Assembly (NCBI RefSeq): GCF_000987775.1
Contig: NZ_LAHO01000002.1
Coordinates: 248,001-312,000, forward strand
Direction: 5' to 3'
Length of the DNA: 64,000 nucleotides
Origin: Arsukibacterium ikkense
Lineage (GTDB): Bacteria > Pseudomonadota > Gammaproteobacteria > Enterobacterales > Alteromonadaceae
Positions within the stretch are counted from its first letter, which is position 1; each line of letters opens with the position of its first letter. The notes beneath the pieces were generated by a model that ran no database searches, had not been told where the DNA came from, and was given only the letters and a program-made list of their open reading frames with translations. Below, piece after piece: positions 39,986-48,295 of this stretch. The translations under genes were made by a program, and so were the position numbers.

Positions 39986-41652
39986 CAGCCTGCTACCCTG
40001 ATAACTTCTTCTATGGTGGTTTGGCCAACAATAGCTTTAAGCAAGCCATCCTGCAGCAAGGTTCTGCCGCCGCGCTCAATATTCAGCTTACGTGCCGCAA
40101 CCGGAAAGTTTTCGTCTTTAGGTAGTGATTTAATATCGTCATCACAGCGCAGATATTCAATAATCGCAATACGGCCGCGATAACCGGTATGGGCACAGGC
40201 TTCGCACCCTACTGCCTGCTGTAAATTTAATGCTTGCTGGTATTGTGCTGATAACGCTGCCAGGCCATAGCGTGCCGTTACGGCTGTCGCATCTGCATGT
40301 GGCACCGCACAATGGCTACACAACTTGCGTACCAGGCGCTGGGCAATAATAGAGACGATGGCCGCGTTGAGCAGGTACTCTTCAGCACCTAAATCAAGCA
40401 GGCGGGTGTAAGCACTGGGCGCATCGTTGGTATGCACCGTAGAAAACACCAGGTGGCCGGTCAGGGCAGATTGCATAGCAATTTGGGCCGTTTCTTTATC
40501 ACGAATTTCACCCAGCATAATAATGTCAGGATCCTGGCGCACGATACTGCGCAGCCCAGCCGCAAAATCGAAACCAATAGCCGATTGCACCTGTACCTGA
40601 TTAACCCCTTCCAGTTGGTATTCAACCGGATCTTCCAGGGTAATAATTTTGACACCTGGCTCGTTAATCGCATTTAAAAAGGTATACAAACTGGTGGTTT
40701 TACCGGAGCCGGTGGGGCCGGTTAACAAAATAACGCCAGAGGTTTTTTTAATATCTTCGCGGATAAAGGCTTCGGTATCCGCAGACAGCCCCAGTACATC
40801 CATACTGTAATTTATTGAGTCCTGACGCAAAAAACGCATTACGATGCTTTCGCCATCATGTAACGGCAAAGACGACACCCTGATATCCAGATCTTCATTG
40901 GAAATTCGCATGGCAATTTTGCCATCCTGCGGCCGGCGTTTCTCGGCGATATCCATACCAGACAGAATTTTTAAACGTGATGCCACAGGTAAGCGCATGC
41001 GTGGCGGGATCCAGTCTGCCTCCTGTAATACTCCGTCAATGCGGAACCTTACCCGATAGCGATTGCCCATCGGCTCCAGATGCATATCAGATGCTCTGGC
41101 ACGCAATGCTCTTGAAATTAATGAGTTGAGCAAATTGACGGTAGGCGCTTCACCTGCCAGTTCACGCAAGCGATCTTCTTCCACGTCGCTCATCAGATCG
41201 TCAGTAATATTCAGAGCCGAACTGTTTTGCGCATAATGTTGTCGCAACAGTTGAACCTGCAGTAGAGTGGCAACATAAAAGTCAGCGGCAACATTGCGTT
41301 CTGTCAGCTGTTGATTCGCTGCTACTGCCAACGGGTCGAGCATTGCGACACTATACTTACCGCTCGTGTCGTCGTGAGCCAGCACAAAGCAGTCGTGCGG
41401 GCTAAGCAAGCAATTTAAATCATGACTTTGCAAACTCTCAGGTGACACCTGTTGCAACATGTCATCGGACAGTAACGGAATATCCAGCAGGTTGGAAAAA
41501 TAAAGCGGCAAACTATCTTCAGACATCGCCCCCATATTAATCAGAATTTGCTCAAGACGACCACCATACTTTTTTTGAAATACGACAGCTTTTTCAATAT
41601 CAGTTGTTGATATCTGGAAGTGTTCCTGCAGCAGGATTTGCGGCTCTGTCAT
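39985..41652 (-). CDS. gspE: GspE/PilB-type secretion ATPase
   Basis: 555-aa hexameric ATPase powering pseudopilus assembly. MshEN/T2SSE_N region (about 10-150), then the core: Walker A LLTGPTGSGKTTSLYTFLN, Asp box ITLEDPVEYQLEGVNQVQV, Walker B RQDPDIIMLGEIRDKETAQIA, His box LTGHLVFSTVHTNDAPSA. A tetracysteine zinc motif spans LCSHC ... GCEACAHTGYRGR. All catalytic residues present. Overlaps gspG by 4 bases. Confidence 0.95.
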   Translation of the reverse strand: MTEPQILLQEHFQISTTDIEKAVVFQKKYGGRLEQILINMGAMSEDSLPLYFSNLLDIPLLSDDMLQQVSPESLQSHDLNCLLSPHDCFVLAHDDTSGKYSVAMLDPLAVAANQQLTERNVAADFYVATLLQVQLLRQHYAQNSSALNITDDLMSDVEEDRLRELAGEAPTVNLLNSLISRALRARASDMHLEPMGNRYRVRFRIDGVLQEADWIPPRMRLPVASRLKILSGMDIAEKRRPQDGKIAMRISNEDLDIRVSSLPLHDGESIVMRFLRQDSINYSMDVLGLSADTEAFIREDIKKTSGVILLTGPTGSGKTTSLYTFLNAINEPGVKIITLEDPVEYQLEGVNQVQVQSAIGFDFAAGLRSIVRQDPDIIMLGEIRDKETAQIAMQSALTGHLVFSTVHTNDAPSAYTRLLDLGAEEYLLNAAIVSIIAQRLVRKLCSHCAVPHADATAVTARYGLAALSAQYQQALNLQQAVGCEACAHTGYRGRIAIIEYLRCDDDIKSLPKDENFPVAARKLNIERGGRTLLQDGLLKAIVGQTTIEEVIRVAG

Positions 41653-42050
41653 TGATAGATAACATCCTCATCTTCACCTTCGCCACCTGGTACGCCATCG
41701 CGACCGTATGACATTAAGGAGAAGGGTTCACCATTAGTACCCGGCACAGCATACACATAGGGGTTGTCCCATGGGTCCAGTGGCACATCTCTTGGTAAAT
41801 AAGGACCGTCCCATTTTGGGTGGGTTGACCTACGCAATTCGCCAAGGGTGGCGGGATACTGGCCAACATCAAGCCGGTAAGTATTAAGTGCGGTGGTAAT
41901 CATTTCCATTTGCACCGCTGCTACTTTACCTTTATTGGAACTGACTTTAGAAAACATTTGTGGCGCAACTAAAGACATCAGTAAGCCCAAAATAACAATA
42001 ACTATGAGTAGCTCAATCAGCGTAAAACCGCGAGTGTACTTAACCTTCAT
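41649..42050 (-). CDS. gspG: GspG-like major pseudopilin
   Basis: 133 aa from the ATG at 42050 (AGGAT 6 bases upstream); the frame is open to 42095 but that would extend the leader implausibly. Leader MKVKYTRG, then FTLIELLIVIVILGLLMSLVAP. The C-terminal part has the GspG signature: YPATLGELR, WDGPYLPRDVPLDPWDNPYVY and a calcium-loop-like SYGRDGVPGGEGEDEDV. This distinguishes a T2SS from a type IV pilus. First gene of the operon. Confidence 0.93.
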   Translation of the reverse strand: MKVKYTRGFTLIELLIVIVILGLLMSLVAPQMFSKVSSNKGKVAAVQMEMITTALNTYRLDVGQYPATLGELRRSTHPKWDGPYLPRDVPLDPWDNPYVYAVPGTNGEPFSLMSYGRDGVPGGEGEDEDVIYQ

Positions 42051-42145
42051 CTGTGATCCTGTGTTGTAAACTGCCTGACTACAATGCTGTTGCATATTAC
42101 CGTATGCCCTTTAGCTGAGCAAGGATGCCGCTGGAGTGTCGGACA

Positions 42146-43024
42146 TTACCCGGGCAAAATAGTTTCAAAGCCAGCATCGGCGATGCGCTGTTGCCAACTC
42201 CAGGCGGCCAGCGTTTGCGCACTAATGTTAGCGGCTTGTGGTTGCGGCCAGGCAGTAAGCTGGTGCACATCATGATACTGCATGGGGTGCTGGCTTAAAA
42301 AGTGAGTTACCCAGCTATTTTTATTGCCAATAACAGGCAAACCGCACGCGGCGTATTCCAGCAGTTTGGTAGACGTTTGAAAGCTGTAAGGATACACATC
42401 TGGTACGTAATTAAGGCCAAAACGGGCCTGATTTAGCAATTGCGGGATCTGGCTGTTAGGTACCGGGCCCATAAAACGGATATTGGCATAGTGCTGATAA
42501 CGCTGTTGTAAATAGGCCGATGGCTGGCCAACCAGCCAGATACTGGCGTGCGGCCGCAGTTTTAGCACAATGTCCAGCGCTTTTTCCAGCTGACGGCTTT
42601 TATCCATGGCGCCAGCGTAAATAACATCGCATTTTTTTTCGCTGTTATGCTGGCTGATAAAGTGGCTGGATAGCCCCATATCACGGTAGCGCACCGGTAC
42701 ATCGTCAGTAAAGCTCAATAGTTCACTCTGGTGAGGGTTTTGAAATACCCGTAAGTCAGGCCGGCTATTTAACCGTTGTTTCAGCTGGTCTTTCAGCCGA
42801 GCCAAAGGTGGGGTCGATAACGACGCATATTCGTGCACAATAAACTGGTGTGGCTGTGGTTGATAACGAAAATAGCCCATAAAAAACCAGACTATGTCAT
42901 ACCCCTGCAAATTAGCGTCAGGCGTATTAATTACCACCTGGTAGCGCTGGCGGAAATAGTCGGCATACGCCTGCAGTTCCGGCAACTGGGCTTTGGACTG
43001 ATGCACAAAGCACAGCGACTTCAT
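42146..43024 (-). CDS. Glycosyltransferase, GT4-like
   Basis: 292-aa GT-B type protein, rather short. C-terminal half carries the GT4 pattern: VIYAGAMDKSRQLEKALDIVLKLRPHASIWLVGQP, FMGPVPNSQIPQLLNQARFGLNYVPDVYPYSFQTSTKLLEYAACGLPVIGNKNSW, i.e. a nucleotide-sugar-binding helix with a Glu before YAACGLPV. N-terminal acceptor domain is poorly conserved. Overlaps the GT2 gene by 4 bases. Acceptor and donor unknown. Confidence 0.82.
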   Translation of the reverse strand: MKSLCFVHQSKAQLPELQAYADYFRQRYQVVINTPDANLQGYDIVWFFMGYFRYQPQPHQFIVHEYASLSTPPLARLKDQLKQRLNSRPDLRVFQNPHQSELLSFTDDVPVRYRDMGLSSHFISQHNSEKKCDVIYAGAMDKSRQLEKALDIVLKLRPHASIWLVGQPSAYLQQRYQHYANIRFMGPVPNSQIPQLLNQARFGLNYVPDVYPYSFQTSTKLLEYAACGLPVIGNKNSWVTHFLSQHPMQYHDVHQLTAWPQPQAANISAQTLAAWSWQQRIADAGFETILPG

Positions 43025-43902
43025 CGTGGAAACCCTCTGCTGAATAATACCAGGCTCCAGCCGCGGCGCACCATTAACGTTTTAAGCACCCGCAGGCACT
43101 GCGTTAAAGGCAGGCGAAAAAAGGCCCGCCAGGGAAAGGTGGTATTGTTATGCAGCGCATAGTTAACCTGATGACTGGCCAGCTGGGCAGCTGTCATAAA
43201 CTTGCGGTGCTTTTCCAATAACAGCTGGTAGCCTTGCTCGCGCCGGCTTGAGTCTGAAATGCGGTTGGCCTGATGCTCCTGATGCAGAATATAGCTACAA
43301 CTGCCAATCCGGTAGCCGTTGCCAAAAGCAGCAGCCAGGCGCAGCCAGGTATCGTAATCCTGGCAACTGGGCAGCGCAGCATCGAAGCCGTCTATCGCGC
43401 GCAACGAAGAGGTTAAGGTAAAAAGCTGATTACCCACCACATTGGCATATAGCAGGTGCTGATAATTAATGCGTCTGGGACGGCGGGCATAATTAAACAA
43501 CCGCTGCTGGCCGGTAATAACGGTATAGCCAGTACATAAAAAAGCGCAATCTGTGCGGCTATACCAGTGTTGTACCAGCTCACTAATACGCTCAGGTTTA
43601 AATTCGTCGTCGTCATCCAGGCCGGTAATAAATTCGCCGCTGGCCATTTTAATAGCCGTGTTTCTGGCCACTGGCGCACCGCCGGCTACCGGCAAATACA
43701 GGTATTTTATTTGCGGGTACTCCAGCAGTAACTGTTGGTTTAGCTGTGCCTGCTGCGGAGCAGAGCCATCGTCAACCACAATAATTTCCAGATGCGGATA
43801 GGTTTGTGCCACGCAGCTGCTGATCGCCCTGGCTAACAGCTCTGGGCGATTATGGGTGGCAATGTATACCGTGACTAACGGCTGCTGTTCCGGCAAAGCC
43901 AT
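43021..43902 (-). CDS. Family 2 glycosyltransferase
   Basis: 293-aa GT-A enzyme: VTVYIATHNRPELLARAISSCVAQTYPHLEIIVVDDGS at the start, the metal-binding GLDDDDEF near residue 95 and a CQDYDTWLRLA segment. No TM segment, so soluble or peripheral. Likely adds one residue to the lipid-linked repeat unit. Confidence 0.9.
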   Translation of the reverse strand: MALPEQQPLVTVYIATHNRPELLARAISSCVAQTYPHLEIIVVDDGSAPQQAQLNQQLLLEYPQIKYLYLPVAGGAPVARNTAIKMASGEFITGLDDDDEFKPERISELVQHWYSRTDCAFLCTGYTVITGQQRLFNYARRPRRINYQHLLYANVVGNQLFTLTSSLRAIDGFDAALPSCQDYDTWLRLAAAFGNGYRIGSCSYILHQEHQANRISDSSRREQGYQLLLEKHRKFMTAAQLASHQVNYALHNNTTFPWRAFFRLPLTQCLRVLKTLMVRRGWSLVLFSRGFPR

Positions 43903-43937
43903 AGCTTAATTTACCGCTCTGAATAACAAATTAGGGT

Positions 43938-44054
43938 TTAACACTGGTAGTAACCACGATACCAGCTAACAAACTGCTTTGGAGCCAACTCGAATATGCG
44001 CTGACAAACAAACGAGCCGATAAAACCTGCGGCGCCGGTGACCAGAAAATTCAT
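43938..44054 (-). pseudogene. Remnant of a nucleotide-sugar epimerase gene
   Basis: From the ATG at 44054 the first 16 residues read MNFLVTGAAGFIGSFV, the NAD-binding start of a UDP-sugar epimerase (UDP-glucuronate/UDP-glucose 4-epimerase type), but the frame closes after 38 codons where the family needs about 330. The tail (ELAPKQFVSWYRGYYQC) has no family match, so the rest was deleted. It lies between the GT2 gene and the phosphoglycosyltransferase gene. Confidence 0.75.
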
Positions 44055-44079
44055 TGCACTCTTTCCAAATAAATTGTGG

Positions 44080-44637
44080 TTAATCTTTTTTAACCCTGTC
44101 GCCACTGCCCTTGCCGGCAACGGTCATCAGAATATACTTAAAATAATTGGCCAGGGTCAGGCTTTGCAACATTTGTGCATCGGTTTGTGCCAGCAACACC
44201 GGCGTCGACATATCAATATCATTAACCTGCGCCAGACCGGTAATGCCCGGGCGGGCATTTAACACACCACGCTGCTCGCGCTCATCGATAAGTTCCTGCT
44301 GGTTAAATAAGCATGGCCGTGGCCCCACCAGGCTCATATCGCCCCACAGCACATTCCATAGCTGCGGCAATTCATCTAATTTTGTTTTACGCAAAAAGCC
44401 GCCAAAAGGCGTAATGGCGCTACTACTGGCCAAATGGCTGGCAACATGGGCAGTATCCGGGCGCATGGTACGAAACTTTACCAGGGTAAAGGGCTTTTTA
44501 TGCCGGCCTACCCGCTGCTGCCGGAATATTGGCGAGCCGGTGTCGAACAAGCCAATCAGGGTAAGAATAAGCAATACCGGCAAGCCAACTACCAGACCGA
44601 AAAAGGCGAAAATAATATCTAATAACCGAATTAACAT
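44080..44637 (-). CDS. Initiating phosphoglycosyltransferase (PglC/WcaJ C-terminal type)
   Basis: 185-aa small monotopic enzyme: N-terminal re-entrant membrane helix (MLIRLLDIIFAFFGLVVGLPVLLILTLIGL), GSPIFRQQRVGRHKKPFTLVKFRTM, the catalytic Asp-Glu pair in TKLDELPQLWNVLWGDMSLVGPRP, and GITGLAQVN. Transfers a sugar phosphate to undecaprenyl phosphate. Its partner reductase at 44631 and the WbpM-type dehydratase suggest UDP-QuiNAc, UDP-FucNAc or a relative as donor (inference). Overlaps the reductase gene by 7 bases. Confidence 0.92.
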   Translation of the reverse strand: MLIRLLDIIFAFFGLVVGLPVLLILTLIGLFDTGSPIFRQQRVGRHKKPFTLVKFRTMRPDTAHVASHLASSSAITPFGGFLRKTKLDELPQLWNVLWGDMSLVGPRPCLFNQQELIDEREQRGVLNARPGITGLAQVNDIDMSTPVLLAQTDAQMLQSLTLANYFKYILMTVAGKGSGDRVKKD

Positions 44638-45587
44638 AGATCCTCTTTAGTAAAACAGCGCTTAATCCCCTCTTCCACCGAAACCGGTGGGCTCCAGCTC
44701 AGGGTATTTTTAGTATGCTCAATATCTACCTGCAAATTACCAGATAAGCGATCTATTACCGCTTGCTTACCAGTCAATTTACCCGCCAGTTTTAACCAGC
44801 TAACCGGGACAGGCAGTAATCTGGGTTTTTTACCCGCCGCTCGTGTCATCATTTGCAGCAATTCAGTAGTGGAAATATCCTGGTCATCACTAACCAAAAA
44901 CGTCTGGTTAGCCGCATTAGGATGGCTGATACAGGTAATAATAAGATCAACCAGGTTATCCAGCGCTACCATACTGCGCCTATTGTGGATAGCACCAAAC
45001 GGCAGCGGTAAGTTTTTCTGTGCCCACTTTAACATAGTGGCGAAGTTAGCTTTTACGCCGGGCCCGTAAACCAAAGGCGGGCGGATAATAACAATTTCCA
45101 TGCCTGTTTCGGCAGCCAGCTGTTTTAAACCGGCTTCAGCTTCTGCTTTAGATACACCGTAAAAATCTTGCGGCTGGGGCTCATCGTCATGCTTGAATAG
45201 TGTGGCTGGCGCAGTAGCTTCACCATTTACTTTTACTGAACTGATAAAAATAAAGCGTTTTACTCCTGACGCCGCAGCCTGCCGGGCAAGATTAAGTGTT
45301 CCAGCTACATTTACCTTGCGATATTCAGTTAATGGATCTGTTGAATCATCACGCATGATGTGCGCTCTGCCGGCCATATGTAAAACAACCTGCTTGCCTT
45401 CAAGCGCAGAACTCCAATTAGTATTCGTGTCAATAGATCTAATTACAACGGGAAACGGTACATTACTATTCTCGGCCCTCACTGCACAGTTAAAAGTATA
45501 AGCCTCAAATTTTGTTAGTTGATTTAGAAGCTGTTTGCCAACGAAACCGGATGCTCCGGAAATAAGCAAAGACACTTTCCCGCTCAT
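44631..45587 (-). CDS. WbpV-like SDR nucleotide-sugar 4-reductase/epimerase
   Basis: 318-aa extended SDR: LLISGASGFVGKQLLNQL, VLHMAGRAHIM, FISSVKVNGEAT and the active site YGVSKAEAE (YxxxK). The style is that of the WbpV/WbpK-like 4-keto reductases that pair with WbpM-type dehydratases to make UDP-QuiNAc/FucNAc. Gene overlaps place it in one operon with the glycosyltransferase before and the initiating transferase after. Exact stereochemistry cannot be read from sequence. Confidence 0.85.
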   Translation of the reverse strand: MSGKVSLLISGASGFVGKQLLNQLTKFEAYTFNCAVRAENSNVPFPVVIRSIDTNTNWSSALEGKQVVLHMAGRAHIMRDDSTDPLTEYRKVNVAGTLNLARQAAASGVKRFIFISSVKVNGEATAPATLFKHDDEPQPQDFYGVSKAEAEAGLKQLAAETGMEIVIIRPPLVYGPGVKANFATMLKWAQKNLPLPFGAIHNRRSMVALDNLVDLIITCISHPNAANQTFLVSDDQDISTTELLQMMTRAAGKKPRLLPVPVSWLKLAGKLTGKQAVIDRLSGNLQVDIEHTKNTLSWSPPVSVEEGIKRCFTKEDLC

Positions 45588-46738
45588 GAGCCAAACCCCG
45601 CAGATACTTCATACAAGGATAAATAATTATCGGCAATCATCGTATCAGCGAAAAGCATTGTTGCACGCTGTCGCGCAGCATGCCCCATCATCTCGAGTTG
45701 TTTCGGGTTTTCTACGAGCTGAACTATGGCAGCAGCTAACGCTGCGCTATCTGCAGCAGGTACAATTAATCCATGAACCAAAGGTTCTATTGCCTCTCTA
45801 CAACCTGGCACATTGGTGGTAATTATTGCTTTACCACATGCCATAGCTTCGAGTATTACTTTTGGCATGCCCTCCCGATATGAAGGCAAACATACGATAT
45901 CAGCTTGTTGCAACTGTTCTGGCATATCGTTCCTGTAGCCAAGCCAAGTAATAACACCGCGGTCTACCCATTGCATTATGTCCTCATTTTTAAGGCTGGC
46001 TGGATTTGCAGAATCAGTGCCCCCAACAAGGACCATTTCTACAGGAGCTCCTTTATTTTTCAAGATGTCAGCAGCAGCTATAAATTCTAATATACCTTTA
46101 TCTTTTAACATTCTTGATGGTAATACAACCCTAAACACTTTATCGCTAGCTGCTATGGGATGCTGACTCTTGAATGAAAAACGTTTTAGATCGACACCCG
46201 CCCCCCAAACGCGACTTGTCTGCGCGGGCAAAATCACCTTTGACTGTTCGAAAAAACTTTTGTCATCAAGATTCTCAAACACTAACTTTACATCGCGCCT
46301 ACTGCCGCCAAAAGCAAATCGATATAGAAATAACAGCATATTTTTTCTGATAATCGCTTTTAGTGTACTACCGGAAAAGGTGTAACCGAGTCCAGTAACA
46401 GTTCCAACAACTTTAGGAACTTTTAAGAATCTGGCAGCTATACCACCGTATATACAAGGTTTTATTGTAAGCAGTTGCATAATATCGGGATTTTCCGCAC
46501 GAATAACCTGCCAAATCTGCCGAAAAGCCGCCAATTCCTGCCAAGGGTTAGTACCACTGCGAGAAATATTAAGTTGTATCAGCCTGCAACCTAAACGTTC
46601 AACAGAATGCACTGCTTCAGGCGTTGCTCCTCCTGCCAAAACGATAACATCATAGCCTTTTTCATGCGTCCGCCTTGCAAGGGTAGAGAAATGATTTACG
46701 AAAAAAGGTAAATCATTGCAAAAGAAAATAATTTTCAA
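45584..46738 (-). CDS. Glycosyltransferase family 4
   Basis: 384 aa from a TTG at 46738 that has GGAG 6 bases upstream (LKIIFFCNDLPFFVNHFSTLA); an upstream in-frame codon at 46756 has no clear ribosome site. N-terminal GT4-like domain (VIVLAGGATPEAVHSVERLGCRLI; GTVTGLGYTFSG), C-terminal FRVVLPSRMLKDKGILEFIAAADIL and LPSYREGMPKVILEAMACGKAIITTNVPGCREAI (the EAMACG donor site). Similar to WbpH/PglA-type transferases adding a HexNAc to the first sugar. Confidence 0.9.
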   Translation of the reverse strand: MKIIFFCNDLPFFVNHFSTLARRTHEKGYDVIVLAGGATPEAVHSVERLGCRLIQLNISRSGTNPWQELAAFRQIWQVIRAENPDIMQLLTIKPCIYGGIAARFLKVPKVVGTVTGLGYTFSGSTLKAIIRKNMLLFLYRFAFGGSRRDVKLVFENLDDKSFFEQSKVILPAQTSRVWGAGVDLKRFSFKSQHPIAASDKVFRVVLPSRMLKDKGILEFIAAADILKNKGAPVEMVLVGGTDSANPASLKNEDIMQWVDRGVITWLGYRNDMPEQLQQADIVCLPSYREGMPKVILEAMACGKAIITTNVPGCREAIEPLVHGLIVPAADSAALAAAIVQLVENPKQLEMMGHAARQRATMLFADTMIADNYLSLYEVSAGFGS

Positions 46739-46862
46739 AGTACAGCTCCAAAACATGAGAACACTGCATCAAGCAGCTGCCTCACGCCCAGATAAACAAT
46801 AGATTTCCAACTGAAACCAGCTATTCTATTTGCAGTTTCGGACAGAGTTGATTTTACATCAC

Positions 46863-47984
46863 CTAGCTAGTCCAAGTTCGCTGGTAAGCAGACACCATCC
46901 TATCTAAACTAAAATTAACGACGATTCTGTCACGGCACGCAGCGCTGCGTTTTTGCCACTCAAGTTTGTCGCCGCGCGCGGCAATGGCGGCTATTAGCGC
47001 GTTTGATAACTCCGCAGCATTTTCTGCTGGCACCACCCACCCCGTATCAGCAACAATAATAGCGGCATCACCAACATCAGTACTGACACAAGGTGTGCCA
47101 CAAGCCATCGCTTCACATATTACGTTAGGAAACGCCTCGGCGACAGAAGATAGGATATGGATATCCAGCGCATTCATAATTGCCGGAATATCACTGCGCA
47201 GCCCTAGTAGAATAATGTGCTGCTCGAGACCATTTTCTCTTATCCAGGCCATAAGCTGTGAGTTTTCTGTTGTCATCTGATTGCCTACCAGGCAACAACG
47301 AAAAGCAATCCCACGCGATTTAACTATTGCCAAAGCATCTAACAGGTTTTTATGATCTTTATTCGGATCAAAACGCCCCACACAACCCAACAAAACGTCG
47401 GTTTCAGTGTGCTTTACTTCAGCGAGAAAATCAGTTGCCAAATCAGGATTGTTGCTAAATTTAGACAACACATAACCATTATTAATCACTTCCATTCTCG
47501 ATTTTCGATAACCGAGCTTAGCATGCACCGTTAGCGCCTTATCGGCGCAGCAGATGATTTTGTACGGAATAACATAACTCAGAACTGAACATATGCGCGA
47601 GACGAAAATTGTAGAACGTTTACTTAACTTCGGCGTAAGTATGCTATTTCGGATGCCCCAAAACACTTTTTTTACACCAGCCAAACGCGCTATTACTCCC
47701 CCTATCAGGTCTGAATGATACATCCAGGTCTGCACAACATCAGGCTTAATACTCCTGAGTAGTTTATATAAGTGATAAAGCTTAGCTATTAACCAACCTT
47801 TTCCTTTTAAATCAATGCAGTGAACCTCGATACCGTGCTCTGTTAATAGCTTATAGTAACGCCCTTCATCAACAAGTGAGATAACAATATGCTTGTTATC
47901 TTTGTCATAAGTACACAGATTGAACATGGATGCTTCAGCACCTCCGCTTTCCAATCCATTGATAATATGAACTATTGTTAACAT
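46863..47984 (-). CDS. Glycosyltransferase family 4
   Basis: 373-aa GT-B protein: VHIINGLESGGAEASMFNLC at the start, DVVQTWMYHSDLIGGVIARLAGVKKVFWGIRNSI, the donor half LLGCVGRFDPNKDHKNLLDALAIV and LSSVAEAFPNVICEAMACGTPCVSTDVGDAAIIV. GAGGA lies 5 bases before the ATG. Base composition here is visibly more AT-rich than in the flanking regions, as usual for exchangeable O-antigen genes. Confidence 0.9.
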   Translation of the reverse strand: MLTIVHIINGLESGGAEASMFNLCTYDKDNKHIVISLVDEGRYYKLLTEHGIEVHCIDLKGKGWLIAKLYHLYKLLRSIKPDVVQTWMYHSDLIGGVIARLAGVKKVFWGIRNSILTPKLSKRSTIFVSRICSVLSYVIPYKIICCADKALTVHAKLGYRKSRMEVINNGYVLSKFSNNPDLATDFLAEVKHTETDVLLGCVGRFDPNKDHKNLLDALAIVKSRGIAFRCCLVGNQMTTENSQLMAWIRENGLEQHIILLGLRSDIPAIMNALDIHILSSVAEAFPNVICEAMACGTPCVSTDVGDAAIIVADTGWVVPAENAAELSNALIAAIAARGDKLEWQKRSAACRDRIVVNFSLDRMVSAYQRTWTS

Positions 47985-48291
47985 TTCATCCTCATCACAG
48001 CACTCATACCGCGATCTTTAATGTGACTTCTCATTAAGCCACAAAACACAATTTTTCTTTAAACATACTGTCGGCAGGTATTTACTCACTTCACTTTAAC
48101 CATACATCTCAATCAGCACTCTAATTTATTGCTCTGAGTAATGCTCAAACATCGGCATACGAGACAACGACGTAGTGATATTCCAACGCGCATCATAAAA
48201 AATACACTGGTAAAAAGAAACATAAAGTTAGTACTAAGCCACTTATTAACCTTCCATCTCCAGGTGAAAATATAACCGCAGTAGCTTTTTT
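47985..48291. other. 307-base gap with a small coupled open frame
   Basis: AT-rich stretch between the amidotransferase stop and the next glycosyltransferase. No promoter or terminator is clear. Part of it is covered by the short frame at 48113-48295. Confidence 0.5.
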
Positions 48292-48295
48292 TCAT
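48113..48295 (-). pseudogene. 60-codon frame overlapping the asnB stop, possible gene remnant
   Basis: An ATG at 48295 overlaps the amidotransferase stop as ATGA, the coupling used elsewhere in this operon. The frame runs 60 codons (MKKSYCGYIFTWRWKVNKWL then a hydrophobic stretch). A second frame in the same DNA reads YDARWNITTSLSRMPMFEHY before its stop, which looks more protein-like, so a frameshifted or truncated gene is possible. I recognise no family; it could be chance. Confidence 0.3.

Noticed and set aside
36427..42050. MSHA or type IV pilus biogenesis operon
   Set aside because: Gene order G-E-F-H-I-J-K, the GspG C-terminal calcium-loop signature and a large GspK-like protein point to a T2SS; PilT- and MshA-like genes are absent.
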